Shown: positions 1 to 7,609, counted from the stretch's first letter. The stretch is DNA of 22,017 bases from Scatosoma sp045127595 (GCA_045127595.1 JBGVQS010000017.1:1-22017), one strand, 5' to 3'. Numbers and translations are program-made. The notes: generated by a model not told the origin, from the sequence alone.

Positions 1-536
1 AAAAGTACGTCATTGAAGAGATTATTCCTGCCAAACTAATGGACAAGCATACGAAAATTTACGTCAATCCCACGGGCAGATTTGAAATTGGCGGACCGGA
101 AGGAGATAGCGGATTGACGGGCAGAAAGATTGTCGTAGATACCTATGGTGGAAGATGCGCCCATGGCGGCGGTGCTTTTTCTGGCAAGGATTGCACAAAA
201 GTGGACAGAAGCGCGGCTTACTATTGCCGTTATATCGCAAAAAATCTCGTGGCGGCGGGGCTTGCCGATGAATTGGAAATTCAGGTAGCGTACGCAATCG
301 GCGTAGCGAATCCCGTTTCCGTTTTCGTGGATTCCCACGGGACGGGAAAACTGGACGACGAACGGCTTGTGGAGATCGTGAAAAAGGAATTCGACTTGCG
401 CCCTTATGCGATCATTCGTACGTTGGATTTGCGCAAGCCCGTCTTTAAAAAGACGGCGGCTTACGGGCACTTCGGCTATAAAGGATTTAGCTGGGAGCAA
501 ACCGACCGCATTGACGATTTGAAAAAGTATTTATAA
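1..536 (+). CDS. metK: S-adenosylmethionine synthase, C-terminal part (5' end outside window)
   Basis: MetK makes S-adenosylmethionine from methionine and ATP in the cytoplasm, releasing phosphate and pyrophosphate. The reading frame is already open at base 3, so only about the last 178 residues of a protein usually near 400 residues long are present. The visible part contains the family hallmarks NPTGRFEIGGPEGDSGLTGR, then DTYGG, then the glycine-rich signature GGGAFSGKD followed by TKVDRSAAY, which contributes to the nucleotide and phosphate site. The C-terminal region with YAIGVANPVSVFVDSHGTG is also typical. The gene ends with TAA and is followed 7 bases later by a strong terminator, so it is the last gene of its transcript. 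Identification is firm; the start lies outside the window. Confidence 0.97.
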   Translation, partial: KYVIEEIIPAKLMDKHTKIYVNPTGRFEIGGPEGDSGLTGRKIVVDTYGGRCAHGGGAFSGKDCTKVDRSAAYYCRYIAKNLVAAGLADELEIQVAYAIGVANPVSVFVDSHGTGKLDDERLVEIVKKEFDLRPYAIIRTLDLRKPVFKKTAAYGHFGYKGFSWEQTDRIDDLKKYL

Positions 537-543
537 AGCGATA

Positions 544-575
544 GCCGAGCGGTTTTCCGCTCGGCATATTTTTTC
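544..575 (+). terminator. Rho-independent terminator of metK
   Basis: A perfect 9-bp stem, GCCGAGCGG (544-552) against CCGCTCGGC (557-565), has a TTTT loop and is followed by a T-rich tail (566-575). It starts 7 bases after the metK stop codon. Confidence 0.95.
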
Positions 576-599
576 AAAATAGGAAAATGCAATACCCAT

Positions 600-611
600 G
601 TACGAGTTGAA
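600..611 (+). repeat. Dispersed repeat, diverged copy in the secA leader
   Basis: GTACGAGTTGAA is identical to the 3' part of the copies at 13728 and 19002, but the preceding GGGGCAG half is replaced by unrelated sequence (ACCCAT). It lies 25 bases beyond the metK terminator. Confidence 0.55.
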
Positions 612-719
612 CGGGGGAATTAAGCTTCAAAATTTTTATTTATTTCGGTATATTTTTTGTGAAGCAGAGAAATGCTTTGCGCATGCAACGAAAAATCCGT
701 TTAAATTGCGATAAAAAGT

Positions 720-745
720 GCTTAAACGACGCTTGAAAAGGGTAT
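720..745 (+). promoter_or_regulatory. Candidate SigB-type promoter upstream of secA
   Basis: GCTTAA (720-725) and GGGTAT (740-745) are separated by 14 bases. The Bacillus SigB consensus is GTTTAA, 12-15 bases, GGGTAT, so 11 of 12 positions match. The SigB/F-type sigma factor encoded at 7968-8702 could recognise it. A poorer SigA-like pair overlaps it (TTGAAA at 733 and TATATT at 754, spacer only 15). This is a sequence match only. Confidence 0.4.
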
Positions 746-847
746 AAAAGAAGTATATTTTAACAAATTTCGCGCGCGAATAAAGCTTTTATGTGATTTT
801 TATTAAAAAACCGCGTTAAAACGCTTTCATTTTCGCGGAAAATATTG

Positions 848-901
848 TACAATAGAAAGGACGGTTATACACTGCCGTAAAAGGCGGTTGTGGCATTTTT
901 T
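848..901 (+). promoter_or_regulatory. Candidate -10 box and leader hairpin with T-run before secA
   Basis: TACAAT (848-853) resembles a SigA -10 box, though its -35 region (TTTCAT at 825) is weak. About 15 bases downstream, CACTGCC (870-876) folds on GGCGGTTGTG (883-892) with one G-T pair and one bulged T. The sequence GCATTTTTT follows (894-901). The layout resembles an attenuator or early terminator in the leader of secA, or alternatively the terminator of an upstream transcript. There is no direct evidence for function. Confidence 0.35.
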
Positions 902-953
902 CGCAGGGCGCGGAAAGATAAGTCGTAAAAAATAAATCTATCGGAGTTTTAAG

Positions 954-3929
954 ATGGGATTGTTTAAATATTTGCTCGGTGGCGACGGCAGACGTAGCCT
1001 GAAAAAATTGAACAAGATGGCGGACGAAGTTGAGGCGTTAGAACCGAAATATCAAGCGATGGATGATGAAACGCTGAAATCGCAAACGCAGGTTTTGAAA
1101 GACAGACTTGCTGGGGGAGAAACGCTTGACGATATTCTCAACGACGCATTCGCGGCACTTCGCGAAGCGGCAAAGCGCGTACTTGGAATGCGCCATTTCC
1201 GCGTACAGATTATCGGCGGTATTTGTTTGCACCAAGGCCGTATCGCAGAAATGCGTACGGGTGAAGGTAAGACGCTCGTATCCACGTTGCCCGCGTATCT
1301 CAACGCGCTCACGGGGAAAAGCGTGCATATCGTAACGGTAAACGATTACTTGGCAAAGCGCGACGCAGAATGGATGGGAAAAGTCCACAAATTCATGGGC
1401 TTGACGGTCGGCGTAGTCGTTCCCGGTATGGAAGACGACGAAAAGCGCGCGGCGTATAAGTGCGATATTGTATACGGCACGAATAACGAATTCGGTTTCG
1501 ACTATTTGCGCGATAACTTAAAGACGGACATTGCGAGAATGGTACAGCGCGACTTGACGTTTGCAATCGTGGACGAAGTAGACTCCATTTTGATCGACGA
1601 AGCAAGAACGCCGCTCATCATTTCGGGTAAGGGTGAAAAATCTTCCGATTTGTACGTGCAGGTAGATAAGCTTGTCCGTACTCTTTCGGGCGGTTTCGAC
1701 GACGAATTAAAGGAAGAAGAAGACGCGGCTTTGGCGGCACTTCGCTTGGAAAGAAAGAATAAAAAGAAGAAAAAGATCGTAGAAGAAGCGGAAGAAGACG
1801 ACGAAGAAGAATTCGTGGACTACACGAAGATGACGTTGGAAGAACAGGCGAACTACGAAGCGGCTTTGGAAGAAAAGCGCGCGGCGGCTCGTGCGGCAGC
1901 GCCCGAAGGTAGAAAAGCGCTTGCGGCGTCGAAGGATTGGGATTATATCATCAATCGAAAGGACAAGACGGTAGAGCTCACCGACAGCGGCGCGAGAAAG
2001 GCGGAACGTTTCTTCCGTATCGACAATATTGCGGAAATCGAACACGCGGATTTGAACCATCATATTCAGCAGGCGTTGAAGGCGCATAAGCTCTTTAAGC
2101 TTGACGAAGATTATATCGTAAACGAAGGGGAAGTCGTTATCGTTGACGAATTCACCGGCCGTTTGATGATCGGCAGAAGATACTCCGACGGGTTGCATCA
2201 GGCAATCGAAGCGAAAGAAGGGGTGGAAGTTCGCAGCGAAAACAAAACGTATGCGACGATCACGTTCCAAAACTATTTCCGTTTGTATAAGAAACTTTCG
2301 GGTATGACGGGTACGGCAAAGACGGAAGAAGCGGAATTTAGAACCATCTATTCGTTGGACGTTGTGGAAATCCCCACCAACCGTCCCGTAAAGCGCGTCG
2401 ATTTGCCCGATATGGTATATTCCACGCAAGAAGGGAAAAAGCGCGCGATCATCAATGAAATTATGGAACGCCACGAAAGCGGTCAACCCATCTTGGTGGG
2501 GACTTCTTCGGTAGATAAATCGGAAGAAATTTCCCGTTTGCTCAAACGCAACGGCGTAAAGCATAACATTTTGAACGCGAAAAACCACGAACGTGAAGCG
2601 GAAATCGTTGCGCAGGCAGGACGTCTTGGCGCGGTTACCATTTCTACGAACATGGCAGGGCGCGGTACGGACATATTGCTCGGCGGTAACCCTGAATATC
2701 TTGCGAAAAAGCGTTTGCGTGAAGAAGGCGCGGCGCACGAAGATATCGAGCTTGCAATCAGCACGTATATTACCGACGTAAGCGAAGAAATTATGGCGCT
2801 CCGCGAAAGATATAAAAAGGTGTACGAATATTATAAGGCACAAACGGACGAAGAAAAGGAAAAGGTTATCGCGGCGGGCGGTCTTTGCATTATCGGTACG
2901 GAACGCCACGAATCCAGACGTATCGATAACCAGCTCCGCGGCCGTGCAGGTCGTCAAGGGGATATCGGTATGTCCGTGTTCTATCTTTCCTTGGAAGACG
3001 ATCTCGTTATGCGTTTCGGCGGCGAGAGAATGAAAGCGCTTTATAACTTCTTCAAGATTGACGAAGATACCTGCTTGCAATCGAAGATGCTTTCGCATGG
3101 TATTGAAAATGCGCAAAAGAATATCGAAGGCAGAAACTTCGGTATCCGTAAAAACGTCTTGCAATACGACGACGTTATGAACAAACAGCGTATGGTTATG
3201 TACGAAGAACGTATGAACGTACTTCGCGGCGGCAACGTGCATGAACAAGTGCTCAAATTCATTCCCGATTACGTTGCGGAAACGATTTCTGCCGCAGTCA
3301 ACGTGGAAGATATGCCCGAGCTTTGGAATGAAGACGAATTGAACGCTGCACTCGAAGCGAAAGTGCTTCCCGAAGATACGAACTACGTAACCCGCGAAAG
3401 ATTGATCAAGTGGGATTACGAACTCGCGCTGAAAAAGATTACCAACAAGGTTATCAAGGAATACGAAAAGAAGATTGAAGAACTGAAAGAACAGGGCGTA
3501 GATTTCCACGCAATCGAAAGAAGAGTGCTTTTGATGACGGTGGATAGAAACTGGATCGACCATATCGACGCAATGGATCAGCTTCGTAAAGGTATCAGTC
3601 TTCGCGCGTACGGACAGGTTGACCCCGTTATTTCCTATAAGAAAGAAGGGTATGATATGTTCGACGAAATGACGGCGACCATTCAACGCAGCACGATCAG
3701 CGTCTTGCTCAAAGTGAAAGTGGAAACTCGTCCCGCGCCGATGCCTATGCCGCTCAAGGTGCAAGCGACAAACGCACAAGCAAACGGAACGAACGGCGCG
3801 CCTGCGGCTGCTCCCGCTCCCACGAGAGTTTTCCGCCGTCAGATGCCCGAACCGCTCTCGAATATGTCTTCATTTAGAAACGCGGTGGCAAATCAGGCGA
3901 AACAGGATCAAAAAACCGAAGAAGAGTAA
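954..3929 (+). CDS. secA: Preprotein translocase ATPase SecA with an inserted charged segment
   Basis: SecA is the motor ATPase that drives unfolded preproteins through SecYEG at the cytoplasmic membrane. The 991 residues include Walker A MRTGEGKT (about 100-107), the DEVD box (207-210), the preprotein cross-linking domain with NHHIQQALKAH, TFQNYF and GMTGTAKTEEAEF, NMAGRGTDI (566-573) and GTERHESRRIDNQLRGRAGR (648-667) of the second nucleotide-binding domain, and the helical scaffold with WIDHIDAMDQLR. The protein is about 150 residues longer than Bacillus SecA. Much of the excess is a Lys/Glu/Ala-rich insertion at about 250-327 inside the cross-linking domain. The C-terminus ends in an Ala/Pro-rich linker and lacks the usual cysteine-rich zinc motif. 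GGAG lies 7 bases before the ATG. prfB follows after 12 bases, so the two are probably cotranscribed. Confidence 0.98.
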   Translation: MGLFKYLLGGDGRRSLKKLNKMADEVEALEPKYQAMDDETLKSQTQVLKDRLAGGETLDDILNDAFAALREAAKRVLGMRHFRVQIIGGICLHQGRIAEMRTGEGKTLVSTLPAYLNALTGKSVHIVTVNDYLAKRDAEWMGKVHKFMGLTVGVVVPGMEDDEKRAAYKCDIVYGTNNEFGFDYLRDNLKTDIARMVQRDLTFAIVDEVDSILIDEARTPLIISGKGEKSSDLYVQVDKLVRTLSGGFDDELKEEEDAALAALRLERKNKKKKKIVEEAEEDDEEEFVDYTKMTLEEQANYEAALEEKRAAARAAAPEGRKALAASKDWDYIINRKDKTVELTDSGARKAERFFRIDNIAEIEHADLNHHIQQALKAHKLFKLDEDYIVNEGEVVIVDEFTGRLMIGRRYSDGLHQAIEAKEGVEVRSENKTYATITFQNYFRLYKKLSGMTGTAKTEEAEFRTIYSLDVVEIPTNRPVKRVDLPDMVYSTQEGKKRAIINEIMERHESGQPILVGTSSVDKSEEISRLLKRNGVKHNILNAKNHEREAEIVAQAGRLGAVTISTNMAGRGTDILLGGNPEYLAKKRLREEGAAHEDIELAISTYITDVSEEIMALRERYKKVYEYYKAQTDEEKEKVIAAGGLCIIGTERHESRRIDNQLRGRAGRQGDIGMSVFYLSLEDDLVMRFGGERMKALYNFFKIDEDTCLQSKMLSHGIENAQKNIEGRNFGIRKNVLQYDDVMNKQRMVMYEERMNVLRGGNVHEQVLKFIPDYVAETISAAVNVEDMPELWNEDELNAALEAKVLPEDTNYVTRERLIKWDYELALKKITNKVIKEYEKKIEELKEQGVDFHAIERRVLLMTVDRNWIDHIDAMDQLRKGISLRAYGQVDPVISYKKEGYDMFDEMTATIQRSTISVLLKVKVETRPAPMPMPLKVQATNAQANGTNGAPAAAPAPTRVFRRQMPEPLSNMSSFRNAVANQAKQDQKTEEE

Positions 3930-3941
3930 TAGGAATTCTAT

Positions 3942-5039
3942 ATGTTTAAAGCAGACGATTACAGATTAAAAATTCAAGCCATGCGCGAAGGCTTAAAAGA
4001 AGCGGAATACGCTTTGGATATCGAGCATTTGCGCCCGCGTCTTGCCGAGCTTGAAAAGGAACAGGAAAACCCCGAGGTTTGGCAGGATATTGAAAAATCC
4101 ACCAAAATCGGCAGGGAAGCTTCCGCAATCCGCAACAAAATCACTTCGTATGAAAAGGGCGCGACGGCGCTTTCCGACGCGGAAGACGTTATCGATCTCA
4201 TTGAAGAAACGGAAGACGAAAGCTTGATTGCGGAGCTTGACGAAATGCTTTCCACCGCGGAAAAGGATATTGAAGATATGCGTATCCGCGCGATTTTGAA
4301 AGGACCTTACGATAACCACAACGCAATGCTTGCACTCCACGCGGGTGCGGGCGGTACGGAAGCGTGCGACTGGTGTCAAATGCTCTACCGTATGTATTGC
4401 CGTTATTGTGAAAAAATGGGCTTTAAGGTGTATGAGCTCGACCGCGAAGCGGGGGACGGCGCAGGCTTTAAAAGCGTCGATTTCCGTGTAGAAGGGGAAA
4501 ATGCTTACGGGTATTTGAAAGCGGAAATGGGGGTGCATAGACTTGTGCGCATTTCTCCCTTTGACGCAAATAAACGCCGTCAAACCTCTTTCTGCTCGCT
4601 GGAAGTTATGCCCGAAGTCGAAGACGACAACGAAGTAGAAATTAACGACGACGATATCCGTATCGATATTTACCATTCGGGCGGCGCAGGCGGTCAAAAC
4701 GTCAATAAGGTAGCTTCTGCCGTGCGTATTACCCACTTCCCGACGGGGATTGTCGTACAGTGCCAGAACGAGCGTTCGCAGCTTCAAAACAAGGAAATGT
4801 GTTTTAATATGTTGCGTTCGAAACTCTTGGAAAAGAAGATTGAGCAACGTCAAGCGGAAGCGGCGGCAATGAAAGGGGACGTAAAGAAAATCGAATGGGG
4901 TGCGCAGATCCGTTCCTACGTATTCTGTCCGTACACCCTTGCAAAGGATCACCGTACGGGCTATGAAAAAGGGGATATTCAGGGCGTTATGGACGGGGAT
5001 ATCCACGGCTTTATTATCGATTATTTAAAAAAATCATAA
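3942..5039 (+). CDS. prfB: Peptide chain release factor 2, without programmed frameshift
   Basis: RF2 recognises UGA and UAA stop codons and triggers peptidyl-tRNA hydrolysis on the ribosome. The 365-residue protein has the stop-codon-reading SPF tripeptide (205-207) and the catalytic GGQ (250-252) within HSGGAGGQNVNKVASAVRIT, and is of normal family length. In many bacteria this gene needs a +1 frameshift at CTT TGA C near codon 25. Here the whole protein is in one frame. The equivalent place reads GCT TTG GAT (CTTTGG at 4012-4017) and still encodes Leu-Asp, so autoregulation by UGA is absent. AGGA (3931-3934) precedes the ATG by 7 bases. The gene is second in the secA-prfB unit, which ends at the terminator at 5050-5080. 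Confidence 0.97.
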   Translation: MFKADDYRLKIQAMREGLKEAEYALDIEHLRPRLAELEKEQENPEVWQDIEKSTKIGREASAIRNKITSYEKGATALSDAEDVIDLIEETEDESLIAELDEMLSTAEKDIEDMRIRAILKGPYDNHNAMLALHAGAGGTEACDWCQMLYRMYCRYCEKMGFKVYELDREAGDGAGFKSVDFRVEGENAYGYLKAEMGVHRLVRISPFDANKRRQTSFCSLEVMPEVEDDNEVEINDDDIRIDIYHSGGAGGQNVNKVASAVRITHFPTGIVVQCQNERSQLQNKEMCFNMLRSKLLEKKIEQRQAEAAAMKGDVKKIEWGAQIRSYVFCPYTLAKDHRTGYEKGDIQGVMDGDIHGFIIDYLKKS

Positions 5040-5044
5040 CAAAA

Positions 5045-5069
5045 GGTAGGGGGCAGGTACGAGATGACT
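5045..5069 (+). repeat. Dispersed repeat, copy forming part of a terminator
   Basis: It contains the exact core GGCAGGTACGAGATGA (5052-5067), preceded by GGTAGGG as in the other copies. It lies 5 bases after the prfB stop codon, and its G-rich half is the left arm of the terminator at 5050-5080. Confidence 0.8.
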
Positions 5070-5080
5070 GCCCCTTTTTT
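5050..5080 (+). terminator. Rho-independent terminator of secA-prfB
   Basis: GGGGCAG (5050-5056) pairs perfectly with CTGCCCC (5068-5074), with an 11-base loop (GTACGAGATGA) and a run of six T (5075-5080). The left arm and loop are the dispersed repeat; the right arm lies just outside it. Confidence 0.88.
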
Positions 5081-5155
5081 ATAAATAAGGGTTAAGATAA
5101 GGGCTTTTTGCCGCGCGTTGGCATAAAGCGATTCGACGAATAGGAACGACGTATT

Positions 5156-6229
5156 ATGAAGTTTGATAAAACGAAATCCGAACCGATTATTCTCGGTATA
5201 GAAAGCTCGTGTGATGAAACGGCGGCGGCGGTGATTCAGGGAAGAAAAATTCTTTCAGACGAAATTGCTTCGTCCGCGACCATACAGGCGGAATTTGGGG
5301 GCGTAGTGCCCGAAATTGCTTCCCGTGCGCATACGGATGAGATTGCGTGCGTGGTGGAGCGCGCCGTAAAAAATGCAGGCATTTCTTATAAGGACATTGA
5401 TGCGGTGGCGGTTACGTACGGCGCGGGGCTTTTAGGGGCGTTGCTCGTAGGGGTTTCTTTTGCGAAAACGTTTGCGTTTGCGCTTGGAAAACCGTTGATT
5501 GCCGTAAACCATATCCGCGGACATTTGGCGGCGGCGTACTTGGACGCGCCCGATTTAAAGCCGCCGTTTGTTACGTTACTCGCAAGCGGTGGGCATACGG
5601 CGATTCTTTACGCGAAATCGGAAGCGGAATTTGAAATTCTCGGCGCGACGTTGGACGACGCGGCAGGCGAAGCGTTCGACAAGGTTGCGCGGGTGCTTGG
5701 GTTAAAATATCCCGGCGGACCGAATATTGAACGGTGTGCGAAAGAGGGTACGGCTTGCGTGCCTATGCCGAAGATGCTCAAAGGTGGCGGCGGATATAAT
5801 TTTTCGTACAGCGGTTTAAAGACGGCTGTAATCAATTATTGCCACACAAAAACGCAAAAAGGGGAAGCATATTCCAAAGCGGACGTAGCGGCGTCCTTTC
5901 AATGTGCGGCGGTAGACGTGTTGGTGGAAAAGACGGTAGCGGCGGCGAAAGAAAAGGGAGTTTCGACGGTAACCGCAGGCGGTGGCGTAGCGGCGAATAC
6001 CTATCTTCGTGAAAGCTTGCAAAAAGCTTGCAAGGCAAACGGGCTGAACCTTGTATTGCCTGAAAAGAGGTATTGCACGGACAATGCGGCAATGATCGCT
6101 TCGGAAGGGCTGGTGCAATTCAAGCTTGGAAATTTTGCTGAAAATACGTTGACTGCAAAAGCGTCCATTCCTTTGGCGGCAACCTTGGAAACGGTGCAAA
6201 GCCGCGCGGCAGAAAAGGCAGGGAAATAA
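5156..6229 (+). CDS. tsaD: tRNA N6-threonylcarbamoyladenosine transferase TsaD
   Basis: TsaD transfers the threonylcarbamoyl group to adenosine 37 of tRNAs that read ANN codons, working with TsaB and TsaE in the cytoplasm. At 357 residues it is close to the usual length. Features seen are GIESSCDETAAAV near the N-terminus, SRAHTDEI (57-63), the metal-binding histidines 119 and 123 in VNHIRGHLAA, ASGGHTAI, LDDAAGEAFDKVARVLGL, the YPGGP loop, FSYSGLKTAV, TAGGGVAANTYLRE, and the metal-binding Asp309 in CTDNAAMIA. AGGA (5142-5145) lies 10 bases before the ATG. A terminator separates it from prfB, yet I see no strong SigA promoter in the 75 bases before the start. The next gene starts one base after its stop codon. 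Confidence 0.98.
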   Translation: MKFDKTKSEPIILGIESSCDETAAAVIQGRKILSDEIASSATIQAEFGGVVPEIASRAHTDEIACVVERAVKNAGISYKDIDAVAVTYGAGLLGALLVGVSFAKTFAFALGKPLIAVNHIRGHLAAAYLDAPDLKPPFVTLLASGGHTAILYAKSEAEFEILGATLDDAAGEAFDKVARVLGLKYPGGPNIERCAKEGTACVPMPKMLKGGGGYNFSYSGLKTAVINYCHTKTQKGEAYSKADVAASFQCAAVDVLVEKTVAAAKEKGVSTVTAGGGVAANTYLRESLQKACKANGLNLVLPEKRYCTDNAAMIASEGLVQFKLGNFAENTLTAKASIPLAATLETVQSRAAEKAGK

Positions 6230-6230
6230 T

Positions 6231-7220
6231 ATGGCGTTTGCAGGGTTATTACACGCGGAAACGCACGCCGCGCACGGGTGGCATTTATTCGGGGATTTTC
6301 TCTTGCACGCCTTAAAGGACACGGCGGTGCTATTGCCGTGGATCTTGATTTTATATATCGTTATCGAGCTATTGCAAAACAAAGCGGATTTAAAGAAAAT
6401 CAGCCGCTATAACGGCAGGTTTGGTCCGTTGCTCGGTTCTGCGACGGGGCTTATTCCGCAATGCGGATTTTCCGTAATGGCGGCAAAGCTATTCGAGCAA
6501 AAATATATTACGGTCGGAACGCTGCTGGCTATCTTTTTTGCGACGAGCGACGAAGCGTTTGTGATTATGCTAACGAACGGCTCGGGGGCAAAATGGGTAC
6601 TACCCATGCTTGCTTGCAAGGTGGGGATCGGTATTGCCGTAGGTTACGGTGTGGATTTGCTTTTACGCGCAATAGGACGTAGGCAGGTACGCGTTGAAAT
6701 GGCGGAAGCGTATGCCGAAGCCCCCTCGACTACCCACGAAATCTTTATGCGTAGCTATTTAAGCGAGCGGGACGTGGAAGTGAATTGTTCTTGCGGTAGA
6801 CAGCACGACGGGGATTCCGCTTGGAAAAACTACGTTCTCTATCCGTTGTTGCATACGTTAAAGGTTGCATTTTTTATCTTTTTGGTCAATTTGGTTTTGA
6901 CGGCAATCGTGCATATGGTCGGGGAAGATACGTTTGCGAACTTTATGCACAAAAACCGCTTTTTACAGCCGTTTGTGTCTTGTTTGATCGGGCTTATCCC
7001 CAACTGTGCGTCAAGCGTTGTGATCACCGAAGCCTTCTTGGGCGGAGCGATTACGTTTGGTTCTTGCGTGGCGGGGCTTTGCGTCAATGCAGGGCTTGGG
7101 TTTGTCGTACTTTTAAAAAATACGCGCCGATGGAAACGGAACCTTTGCTTGATTCTTTTTTCCTATGCGGTTTCCGTGTGCATCGGGATGGTATTGAATC
7201 TTTTCCCCATAATGGCGTAA
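6231..7220 (+). CDS. Polytopic permease, putative metal/arsenic exporter family (ArsP_2-like)
   Basis: This is a 329-residue integral membrane protein with about eight to ten hydrophobic segments. Two similar halves carry related signatures: GLIPQCGFSV (73-82) followed by TSDEAF (105-110), and GLIPNCASSVV (254-264) followed by ITEAF. This pattern resembles the putative heavy-metal or manganese/arsenic exporters grouped as ArsP_2; the substrate is not known. The N-terminus is histidine-rich (HAETHAAHGWH, 8-18) and the central soluble linker (about 146-200) holds CSCGRQH, both plausible metal ligands. The start codon lies one base after the tsaD stop, suggesting translational coupling. The linker contains a near-match to the dispersed repeat (6680-6700). 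No metal riboswitch is visible. Confidence 0.72.
   Translation: MAFAGLLHAETHAAHGWHLFGDFLLHALKDTAVLLPWILILYIVIELLQNKADLKKISRYNGRFGPLLGSATGLIPQCGFSVMAAKLFEQKYITVGTLLAIFFATSDEAFVIMLTNGSGAKWVLPMLACKVGIGIAVGYGVDLLLRAIGRRQVRVEMAEAYAEAPSTTHEIFMRSYLSERDVEVNCSCGRQHDGDSAWKNYVLYPLLHTLKVAFFIFLVNLVLTAIVHMVGEDTFANFMHKNRFLQPFVSCLIGLIPNCASSVVITEAFLGGAITFGSCVAGLCVNAGLGFVVLLKNTRRWKRNLCLILFSYAVSVCIGMVLNLFPIMA
6680..6700 (+). repeat. Near-match to dispersed repeat inside the permease gene
   Basis: TAGGCAGGTACGCGTTGAAA differs from the repeat consensus by a single base (C for A) over the 17-base core. It is read in frame as residues about 150-157 (RRQVRVEM) in the predicted soluble linker. Confidence 0.45.
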
Positions 7221-7235
7221 AAAATATTGAAATAC

Positions 7236-7269
7236 GTTTAAAAACGGGTGCTTTTGCGGTAAATATAAT
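7236..7269 (+). promoter_or_regulatory. Candidate SigB/SigF-type promoter of the sigma operon
   Basis: GTTTAA (7236-7241) is an exact SigB-type -35 box. After 15 bases, CGGTAA (7257-7262) matches 4 of 6 positions of GGGTAT. The stretch GGTAAATATA also resembles the SigF -10 element. A SigA-type TATAAT (7264-7269) overlaps downstream, without a good -35 at the right distance. The site lies 40-65 bases before the STAS gene and would allow autoregulation. Confidence 0.45.
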
Positions 7270-7300
7270 ATAGAAGCTCTTTAATAAGGAGATAGAAAAA

Positions 7301-7609
7301 ATGGAAGAAGTAAAAATAATCGGTTATCAAGACGGCGCGCTTTGTATTGCGCTTTCGGGGGATATTGACCTTGGCAACGCCGAAGGATTCTATCAGGAAG
7401 TTATGGCGGCGTATCAGCAAACGAAAGGCAATATCCGTTTTGATTGCAAGGAGCTTGCGTTTATCGACAGTACAACGCTCGGCACGTTTGTAAAGATTTT
7501 GAAAGCGGTGAAATCGGACGGTTTTGAAATGTCGCTTGTCGGGTTGCAACCGAAGATCAAAAAATTGTTCGTGATTTGTTCTTTAGACACGATTATGAGG
7601 GTAGAATGA
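7301..7609 (+). CDS. STAS-domain anti-sigma factor antagonist (RsbV/SpoIIAA-like)
   Basis: Proteins of this type bind RsbW/SpoIIAB-like anti-sigma factors and release the sigma factor; phosphorylation of a conserved serine switches them off. This 102-residue single-domain protein has the STAS fold pattern, with LSGDIDLGNAEGF near the N-terminus and FIDSTTLGTFVKI, in which Ser57 sits where RsbV and SpoIIAA carry the phosphorylated serine. AAGGAG (7286-7291) lies 9 bases before the ATG. The gene heads a four-gene cluster and its stop codon overlaps the next start. It looks functional. Whether it belongs to a sporulation (SigF) or a stress (SigB) pathway cannot be settled; the sigma factor looks more SigB-like. 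Confidence 0.9.
   Translation: MEEVKIIGYQDGALCIALSGDIDLGNAEGFYQEVMAAYQQTKGNIRFDCKELAFIDSTTLGTFVKILKAVKSDGFEMSLVGLQPKIKKLFVICSLDTIMRVE

Larger units (their letters stand above)
576..953 (+). other. Long non-coding leader between metK and secA
   Basis: No convincing gene is present in this 378-base stretch. It is AT-rich. It holds a diverged copy of the dispersed repeat (600-611), a SigB-like promoter match (720-745), a -10-like TACAAT (848-853) and a hairpin with a T-run (868-901), and ends in the secA ribosome binding site GGAG (943-946). A TTG-initiated 35-codon frame (607-714) begins exactly at the repeat. It has no homology I recognise and is not called as a gene. Confidence 0.5.

Noticed and set aside
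1707..3779. A 690-codon open frame on the minus strand opposite secA
   Set aside because: It lies entirely inside secA. The secA protein is unmistakable, and the opposite frame is open because of codon bias; its translation is Phe/His/Arg-rich with no recognisable domain.
3993..5006. A 337-codon open frame on the minus strand opposite prfB
   Set aside because: It mirrors the prfB coding frame and has the same Phe/His-rich composition as other antisense shadows in this window.
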